Origin: Chloromonas sp. AAM2
Taxonomy: Eukaryota > Chlorophyta > Chlorophyceae > Chlamydomonadales > Chlamydomonadaceae
Direction: 5' to 3'
DNA length: 11,629 nt
Assembly: GCA_004335635.1 (NCBI GenBank)
Contig: QAXH01002999.1
Coordinates: 1,044 to 12,672 of the forward strand
A program made the position numbers and the translations under genes. Below, in pieces: positions 9,201-11,629 of the stretch (position 1 is its first letter; each line of letters begins with the position of its first letter). The notes beneath the pieces are model-generated. The model did no database searches. It was not told the origin of the DNA and was given only the letters and a program-made list of their open reading frames with translations.

Positions 9201-11629
9201 GGATGCATTCGCAAGTCCGACAGAACAGAACTCATGGTTGTTCATAAGCTCGCACGTCGTTGAGTAGCATGCTGCTGGCAATTTGTGCTTGTTTGACTGG
9301 CTAGCCAACTGGTAGAAGAAGACCTTGCAACGTAAAGAAACTCCTGCTGTTGAACTGTGCAGTGGAGCGTTGCCTTGTGCTCAGGTACCCCCGCCATGCC
9401 ATCACTACATGGGCCGTGGAGACCCCCCCTGGCCACGGCTGCCTGTCGGGTATCATCCTCGACGGCATTGTGAGGTTCAAGGCGCTGCAGCAGCTCACCA
9501 TATGCAAGTGTGAGGTCAGTGACAAGCCACGTGGTATCAAATTTAAAATGATTCATTTGGAAGGCTGCTTAAAGGAGGAGACAAGTGGCCATTTCAGACC
9601 CGGGGGGTATTCTACAAAGGCTAAGTATGTACCGCATGCTGCGCTTGCAGTAGCGATAGGTCGTGAAGTGAAGGCAACAAGGGAAGCACCTCATCATCAA
9701 CCTGCAGTTTGCTACCAGGAAATACTCTAGGCTGTGCAGCTTTTTTCACTAAGAAGAACCCGTACAGTTGGGCCTTGACAGCATGCTCTGGCGTTACTAC
9801 CAAGCAGCTGTGCAGCGTTACACCCAGTGTCGCACAAGCAGAGCACTGTTGGCTTGATGTGCTTTGGCACTTAATATATAAGAATAGTTGGTGAGTGAGT
9901 GAGTGAGCGAGCGTCGTTTTACATCTGTATCGTCTGACATGTCGGACAGAAGATGGTTCAAGCTCCATTCAACATCACCATACTCGCAGTGCAAAGGCCT
10001 GCTGGTGCCAAGTCCGGAACCCCCCCGTGTTTGCTGTACAGTTGGGCTCTGTCCTTTCATTTGGGGACAAGCAGGTGGCACAGCGCTTGTTGCAGGAAAG
10101 GGCCGTGCTTCCTGATTCGGCGCACAGTTCCCTAGGATGGTTTGTGCGTTTTCTTTTCACAGGTGGTGGGCCACGGTTTCCGGCGAGTGCTGCGTCAGCT
10201 GGCCGTGCACCCAGTGCTGACCGACCTCAGGCTCACGCATGTGGTCGTGGACGCGGCAGCCATGGGTGGGTGGCTGCTGGGGTGCTTGGCTGCTTGCAAA
10301 CGAGCCTTGTGCATCAGTGGCCAGACCCACCTTGACGTTGTTATGCGGGCCTTCGATCCAAGAGCTGATCGCTATTCAAACTGAACCAAAGAATCCATAG
10401 AAAGCGTGGTCAAAAGGGGCGAGGAAAAGTAGGAAGACGGGGGAATCGGCTGGCTTGAGCAAGACTACGGCAGTGACTGGCAGGCCAAGGCAGAGAGTTG
10501 ACAGGAGTCCAAGCTGGACCCAAGCTTGAATACATAGTGGAACCTTTGTGTCTGGGCTGCTTCGTCACACTACAGCCTCATGCACAGAGCGTAGGGAGGA
10601 CCAGCCCTTGGTCTCGCGTTCACTCAAGCGTCGGGTTGACGCTCTATGCTCATTACCGTGACTGGCTGCTGCTTGCTGCCAAATGCCCTGCGCTCATCAT
10701 AAACTGTTTGTAAACTCCAAACCCGAGTGATCTTCTTGCCTGGGCCAACGTCGCTCTGTGCTAAGTCTGCCAGATGCTATCGGTGATGACCTGGTGACTG
10801 TGGTTGTGAATCTCCGCGTGGCTGCTGCTTTCTCTCCAGGTGCCCTGTCCCAGCTCGTGCGGGAGAACCCTCTGTTGACGCGCCTGGAGCTCAGCCACGC
10901 CCTGCTACCCCCCGGCAACCTGGGCACCAAGGCCGTCCAGCGCCTGGCCCGGGCACTCAAGGCAAACAGGACCATCACAGCGCTGACGCTGTCGGACTGC
11001 GGCCTCACGCCCCAGGCATTGCAGTCACTCTGCACGTGCCTGGTGGCCAGATCACCTCAGGTGGGTCGGTGGGGTCGGGTGCATACCAGCAACTAGTAGC
11101 GTTGCCAAACTCAGCAACTGATAGCCCATATTGAGAGCACCGACCAACTGACAGGCTGTGCAAATCTCCTGGAGGGTAAGGACTCGACAGATGGGACAAG
11201 GCGGCAGGGTGCACATCAGGCGCTTTACAACACATTATTTGCCCTTTCAAGCACATGCCTGAGTAACTGCACAGCCGCACTTCAGGCGCCTCTGAGGAAG
11301 CTACATCAAATCGAACATGCGCAGCCAACACACTAGTCTCACAGTATGCACTGCACTCTGACCAACCTTTAGTTGATCCACCCTTCCAACATCATCAACT
11401 GAAACCCTTGTTGGCATTCCCGATATCTGACCCAAACTGCACCTGCTGCTGCCCTGCCAGGCGTCCTATCTGAGTTACCTGGATCTCTCCGGCAACCCCC
11501 TGCAAGCCATTGCCAGCCCAGCACCGCTGATCGAGCTGCTCAACCACATGCGTTCTCCGCCCACTGGCCGCGGGGGCGCGTCCCGCACAACGGGCAACAT
11601 ACTTGGCGGGGTGGGCGGGGCAGGGCTCG
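1737..11629 (+). CDS. Multi-exon gene: disordered N-terminal region, polytopic membrane domain and leucine-rich repeats (3' end outside window)
   Basis: This is the gene as a whole. Joining 1737-3266, 3630-3803, 4246-4391, 4884-4983, 5363-5554, 5664-5687, 6023-6164, 7106-7226, 7849-8122, 8920-9062, 9385-9514, 10163-10265, 10840-11060 and 11461-11629 gives 3469 coding bases (1156 residues plus one base) with no stop. Every intron has a GT donor and an AG acceptor, and phases match at all 13 junctions. Residues 1 to about 480 are Pro/Ser/Thr/Ala-rich, about 493-706 carry about six hydrophobic segments, about 707-769 are basic then acidic, and about 915-1115 are leucine-rich repeats. The membrane part resembles XK-related proteins by eye (inference). 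LRRs of this type normally bind proteins, so a membrane-anchored adaptor or sensor is a fair guess. The exact function and gene name are not recognised. Start codon and micro-exon are the least certain parts. Confidence 0.8.
3267..3629 (+). other. Intron 1 (phase 0) with CA microsatellite
   Basis: The donor is gtaagt at 3267 and the acceptor ends in cccttcag at 3629. The second half holds a CA-rich tract ending 18 bases before the acceptor, followed by a pyrimidine-rich stretch. An alternative acceptor (tttcag) ending at 3641 would remove four residues in frame. No gene is visible inside. Confidence 0.8.
3555..3611. repeat. CA/GT dinucleotide microsatellite
   Basis: Mostly alternating CA with a few CG and TT interruptions. 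The last 20 bases (3592-3611) are pure CA. It explains the false His/Thr-repeat open frames read across this stretch. Confidence 0.95.
3630..3803 (+). CDS. Exon 2: membrane helix 2 and following loop
   Basis: This exon has 58 codons, phase 0 at both ends, residues 511-568. It begins VMFQYGWPVSIMVP, completing the first helix and leading through a Gly-Trp-Pro turn into a strongly hydrophobic helix (about 519-542). A polar stretch with Arg, Asn and Trp follows (RNGWVTICARYF, 543-554), then an Asn-Glu-Thr that could be a loop. Third positions are G/C-rich. The Asp-helix, GW-turn, helix order is the part most like the start of XK-related proteins, an inference from topology. The donor gtaagc is at 3804. 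Confidence 0.85.
3804..4245 (+). other. Intron 2 (phase 0)
   Basis: Donor gtaagc at 3804, acceptor tgcctgcag at 4245. A 20-base tandem repeat starts 7 bases inside the intron. The rest is unremarkable, with a T/C-rich tract before the acceptor. Short open frames here lack coding character. Confidence 0.8.
3811..3863. repeat. 20-base tandem repeat, about 2.6 copies, next to a splice donor
   Basis: The unit aacggactttgctaattgct is present exactly at 3811-3830 and 3831-3850, with a partial copy to about 3863. The array starts 7 bases after the exon 2/intron 2 boundary. Perfect identity suggests a recent origin. Confidence 0.95.
4246..4391 (+). CDS. Exon 3: two hydrophobic segments of the membrane domain
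   Basis: Residues 569-616 plus two bases of Ser617. It starts RWYVLDFLRVP and continues into a long hydrophobic run (about 576-612) with an internal Gly-Gly that could be two closely spaced helices. It ends in VPVMDF. Entry is phase 0, exit phase 2 with donor gtgtga at 4392. Cys residues are frequent (599, 602, 610). Reading phase, composition and the tgcag acceptor agree. Confidence 0.83.
4392..4883 (+). other. Intron 3 (phase 2)
   Basis: Donor gtgtga, acceptor tcgctgcag at 4883. It contains a two-copy 14-base imperfect repeat (gtgtctagtgcggc, gcgtctagtgtggc) at about 4747-4774. The open frame read from 4681 is mostly intron and becomes coding only where it overlaps exon 4. No gene or structured RNA is recognised. 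Confidence 0.75.
4747..4774. repeat. Two-copy 14-base imperfect tandem repeat
   Basis: Bases 4747-4760 and 4761-4774 share 12 of 14 positions. It lies in intron 3 and is probably only slippage. Confidence 0.7.
4884..4983 (+). CDS. Exon 4: polar loop leading to the GPQL helix
   Basis: One base completes Ser617 (AG plus C), then 33 codons follow, residues 618-650. The sequence is basic and leucine-rich: LPFGKPRFKQRDLLLLEQYK (625-644), then ATRYLVE. It probably forms a cytosolic amphipathic segment before the next hydrophobic helix. In XK-related proteins a polar helix ending in Glu precedes a Pro-Gln-Leu helix in a similar way; here VE at the exon end joins directly to LVIHSGPQL of exon 5. Exit is phase 0 with donor gtacgg at 4984. 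Confidence 0.85.
4984..5362 (+). other. Intron 4 (phase 0) with a G-rich tract
   Basis: Donor gtacgg at 4984, acceptor ttgcccgcag at 5362. It includes a CAT-rich stretch at about 4995-5020 and a G-run cluster at 5213-5235. The ggttcaatcc at 5032-5041 looks like a tRNA T-loop but has no tRNA partner arms. Confidence 0.8.
5213..5235 (+). other. Potential G-quadruplex in intron 4
   Basis: Four runs of G (7, 4, 4 and 3) are separated by loops of 1, 3 and 1 bases, which fits the standard G-quadruplex pattern on the sense strand. It lies about 130 bases before the acceptor of intron 4. Confidence 0.6.
5363..5554 (+). CDS. Exon 5: GPQL-containing helix, charged loop and last membrane helix
   Basis: 64 codons, phase 0 at both ends, residues 651-714. 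It starts LVIHSGPQLIMMALALTADV, a hydrophobic helix opened by Gly-Pro-Gln-Leu (656-659). A charged loop with Asp, Glu, His and Lys follows (about 669-686), then a hydrophobic helix (about 687-706) with Ser696 and Ser701, then LDKGYLLIEQ. A Pro-Gln-Leu helix, a polar gap and then a Ser-containing helix is the part most reminiscent of XK-related proteins (PF09815). This is a by-eye match and could be convergence. Coding evidence is very strong: open frame, G/C third positions and good splice sites. Confidence 0.9.
5664..5687 (+). CDS. Exon 6: 24-base micro-exon (tentative)
   Basis: Eight codons, VQLARQKQ (residues 715-722), lie between acceptor cataacag (5663) and donor gtggtc (5688), phase 0 at both ends. 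They extend the basic juxtamembrane segment and join smoothly to LHLAARRG in exon 7. The donor is weaker than its neighbours. A second acceptor 6 bases in (gtgcag, ending 5669) would give a six-residue version. Because exons 5 and 7 also join in frame without it, the exon may be optional or a mis-call. Confidence 0.5.
5688..6022 (+). other. Intron 6 (phase 0)
   Basis: Donor gtggtc at 5688, acceptor cacatacag at 6022. Open frames in three phases run through it, but they have poor codon character and do not fit a splice chain. A CA/CATG-rich stretch lies at about 5905-5942. Intron 5 (5555-5663, 109 bases, gtgaga to aacag) just before it is the shortest of the gene and holds nothing of note. Confidence 0.65.
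6023..6164 (+). CDS. Exon 7: basic juxtamembrane segment and acidic linker
   Basis: Residues 723-769 plus one base of Asp770. The first part is strongly basic (LHLAARRGMRSEASMRGKWG), as expected for a cytosolic segment next to a membrane by the positive-inside rule. A Trp-containing helix-like part follows (RMVAWVRAAG), then an acidic tail (DDQETGEDIE). Phase 0 entry, phase 1 exit; donor gtacgt at 6165 is good. The acidic run continues into exon 8, supporting the join. Confidence 0.83.
6333..6416. repeat. Direct repeat of 18 bases, 66 bases apart
   Basis: The bases tatgtggaatgaccagag occur exactly at 6333-6350 and 6399-6416, with related fragments (cgtatgtgaa, aatgtggaatc) between. This suggests a decayed tandem array in intron 7. 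Confidence 0.85.
6910..6938. repeat. 14-base exact tandem repeat
   Basis: The bases gcatggctcaacta occur at 6910-6923 and 6925-6938, one base apart. A related copy (gctgcatagctcaac) lies at about 6660-6674. Confidence 0.85.
7106..7226 (+). CDS. Exon 8: linker between membrane and LRR regions
   Basis: Two bases complete Asp770, then residues 771-809 and two bases of Arg810. The acidic linker ends in SDLGEDPSASR and is followed by a helical-looking segment with spaced hydrophobics and Trp (MAWLLGGLSATQSWMRHVRE, then LLRLQGAH). This second part is only moderately hydrophobic and I read it as a soluble or amphipathic helix, not a clear membrane span. Acceptor tgtgcag ends at 7105, donor gtgact is at 7227. 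Third positions are G/C-rich. Confidence 0.85.
7227..7848 (+). other. Intron 8 (phase 2)
   Basis: Donor gtgact at 7227, acceptor ctgtttgcag at 7848 (622 bases). A T-rich run lies at about 7487-7504. The open frame from 7574 is intron until it overlaps exon 9. Nothing else is recognised. Confidence 0.75.
7849..8122 (+). CDS. Exon 9: Ser/Gly/Pro linker with a duplicated 3' end
   Basis: One base completes Arg810, then residues 811-901. The first part, VPHCVIDSTLQHMLRSTSHF, may be a small helix. A Gly/Pro/Ser/Thr-rich linker follows, with a basic patch (SGRRSRS). Taken to 8122 (donor gtcagc) the exon ends in a hydrophobic extension in which SIPIIAQ is echoed by VIPIIAQ 18 residues later. Taken to 8068 it would use a rarer GC donor (cag|gcgagc) and lack 18 residues. 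Both ends are phase 0. The core is certain and the end is not. Confidence 0.8.
8050..8132 (+). repeat. Imperfect direct repeat spanning the exon 9/intron 9 boundary
   Basis: The stretch from 8050 (cataccgatcattgcgcag, then gcgagcat) is repeated from 8104 (cataccgatcatcgcacag, then gtcagcat), an offset of 54 bases or exactly 18 codons. Each copy contains a possible exon end, GC in the first and GT in the second. A further partial copy (gtcatacc) lies at about 8090-8097. Confidence 0.85.
8123..8919 (+). other. Intron 9 (phase 0)
   Basis: Donor gtcagc at 8123 (or gcgagc at 8069), acceptor tttgcatgcag at 8919. It contains a run of ten G at 8160-8169, an inverted repeat at 8722-8794 and a short direct repeat (ttattgccctct) at 8682-8693 and 8701-8712. 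No coding segment is supportable. Confidence 0.75.
8722..8794. repeat. 17-base inverted repeat (possible hairpin) in intron 9
   Basis: The left arm catggtcaccggagacg (8722-8738) pairs with the right arm cgtctccggtgatcatg (8778-8794), 16 of 17 positions complementary and the odd one able to form a G-U pair in RNA. The loop is 39 bases. Confidence 0.8.
8920..9062 (+). CDS. Exon 10: start of the leucine-rich repeat domain
   Basis: Residues 902-948 plus two bases of Arg949, phase 0 in and 2 out. After a Gly/Pro-rich start, HVRTVTLVPHFLRPPG (915-930) looks like a first LRR strand (V-T-L-V in place of LxxLxL), followed by a helix-like LAPAQVLTVVREAMAR. Acceptor gcatgcag at 8919 and donor gtgaga at 9063 are good. 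Codons are very G/C-rich. This first repeat is less regular than the later ones. Confidence 0.87.
9063..9384 (+). other. Intron 10 (phase 2)
   Basis: Donor gtgaga at 9063, acceptor cttgtgctcag at 9384. It has scattered catgac motifs in its first 80 bases. An upstream acceptor (gaactgtgcag, about 9362) would put exon 11 out of frame and is not used in this model. Confidence 0.8.
9385..9514 (+). CDS. Exon 11: leucine-rich repeats 2 and 3
   Basis: One base completes Arg949, then residues 950-992. The sequence has HAITTWAV, a poorly conserved repeat, then GCLSGIILDGIVRF and the clear LRR strand ALQQLTICKCE, which fits LxxLxLxxC. Exit is phase 0 with donor gtcagt at 9515. The repeat is completed by exon 12 (VVGHGFRRVLRQLAVHP), so the splice falls inside a repeat unit. 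Confidence 0.88.
9515..10162 (+). other. Intron 11 (phase 0)
   Basis: Donor gtcagt at 9515, acceptor cttttcacag at 10162 (648 bases). It contains a GTGA microsatellite at 9891-9911 after a short AT-rich stretch (ttaatatataag). No exon is required here because the LRR reads continuously across it. Confidence 0.8.
9891..9911 (+). repeat. GTGA tetranucleotide microsatellite
   Basis: The tract gtgagtgagtgagtgagcga offers repeated copies of gtgagt, the consensus 5' splice donor, in the middle of intron 11. Confidence 0.9.
10163..10265 (+). CDS. Exon 12: leucine-rich repeats 3 and 4
   Basis: Residues 993-1026 plus one base of Gly1027. VVGHGFRRVLRQLAVHP closes repeat 3 and VLTDLRLTHVVVDAAAMG opens repeat 4 (LxxLxL as VLTDLRL). 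The exit was placed after ATGG (donor gtgggt at 10266) because only phase 1 there matches exon 13, giving Gly-Ala-Leu-Ser-Gln-Leu. The in-frame reading continues past the donor without a stop, so the donor rests on repeat continuity. Confidence 0.87.
10266..10839 (+). other. Intron 12 (phase 1)
   Basis: Donor gtgggt at 10266, acceptor tttctctccag at 10839 with a strong pyrimidine tract (574 bases). An A/G-rich patch lies at about 10380-10445. Nothing else is recognised. Confidence 0.82.
10840..11060 (+). CDS. Exon 13: leucine-rich repeats 4 to 6
   Basis: Two bases complete Gly1027, then residues 1028-1100. ALSQLVRENP ends repeat 4. LLTRLELSHALLPPGNLGTK with AVQRLARALKANR is repeat 5 (33 residues). 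TITALTLSDCGLTPQALQSL with CTCLVARSP is repeat 6. The pattern LxxLxLSxxxL followed by a helix with AxxxLxxxL is that of ribonuclease-inhibitor-like LRRs, as in CARMIL and NLR proteins. Exit is phase 0 with donor gtgggt at 11061. This is the clearest domain evidence in the window. Confidence 0.93.
11061..11460 (+). other. Intron 13 (phase 0)
   Basis: Donor gtgggt at 11061, acceptor ctgccctgccag at 11460 (400 bases). It holds short near-repeats of cagcaactagtag and cagcaactgatag near 11088 and 11112. No coding potential is seen on either strand. Confidence 0.82.
11461..11629 (+). CDS. Exon 14 (partial): leucine-rich repeat 7 and Gly-rich tail
   Basis: Residues 1101-1156, open to the window end. 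ASYLSYLDLSGNPLQ is a textbook LRR strand (LxxLDLSGNPL), followed by a helix-like APLIELLNHMR. After residue about 1132 it turns into a Gly/Arg/Ser/Thr-rich segment (PPTGRGGASRTTGNILGG) that looks like a disordered linker. This could mark the end of this LRR block or an insertion between repeats. The 3' end of the gene lies outside the window. Confidence 0.9.

Noticed and set aside
1737..11629. Two separate genes, one membrane protein and one LRR protein
   Set aside because: No stop codon, polyadenylation-like end or new start is needed between exons 7 and 10, and all junction phases agree. A split remains possible until transcripts are seen, but one gene explains the sequence more simply.

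Overview
The window looks like nuclear DNA of a eukaryote with many introns, most likely a green alga of the Chlamydomonas/Dunaliella/Haematococcus type. The reasons are: one plus-strand gene cut into at least 14 coding exons by GT-AG introns of about 110 to 940 bases; exons from about 2940 onward that favour G or C at third codon positions (CTG, GTG, GCC, CGC); a long Pro/Ser/Thr/Ala-rich stretch at the protein's N terminus; and introns rich in short tandem repeats such as CA and GTGA. The species cannot be named from this sequence. No bacterial gene layout, tRNA, rRNA, CRISPR array or intact mobile element is visible.

Layout. Bases 1-1640 hold no gene I can support. They contain a 50-base minisatellite at the left edge, a small 20-base tandem repeat and a CCAAT-like motif. 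One gene then runs from about 1737 (earliest visible in-frame ATG) off the right end. I rebuilt its exons by hand from splice signals, reading phase and protein continuity: 1737-3266, 3630-3803, 4246-4391, 4884-4983, 5363-5554, 5664-5687, 6023-6164, 7106-7226, 7849-8122, 8920-9062, 9385-9514, 10163-10265, 10840-11060 and 11461 to beyond 11629. All junctions keep one open frame, giving at least 1156 residues with the C terminus missing.

The predicted protein has three parts. Residues 1 to about 480 are a disordered-looking Pro/Ser/Thr/Ala-rich region. Residues about 493-706 form a polytopic membrane region with about six hydrophobic segments. Its arrangement, with an Asp in the first helix, a Gly-Trp-Pro loop, a Gly-Pro-Gln-Leu motif opening a later helix and another helix after a polar loop, recalls XK-related (XKR) membrane proteins. 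That is a resemblance by eye, not a proven homology. After a basic then acidic linker, residues about 915-1115 hold six or seven leucine-rich repeats of about 28-33 residues, the ribonuclease-inhibitor/CARMIL-like class. They read continuously across exons 10-14, which strongly supports the exon chain. A membrane module joined to an LRR domain suggests a membrane-anchored binding or sensing protein; its function is not known to me.

The most interesting details are the XKR-like/LRR architecture, a duplicated exon end that offers a GC and a GT splice donor 54 bases apart at the end of exon 9, a 24-base micro-exon that can be skipped in frame, and tandem repeats lying directly against splice sites.
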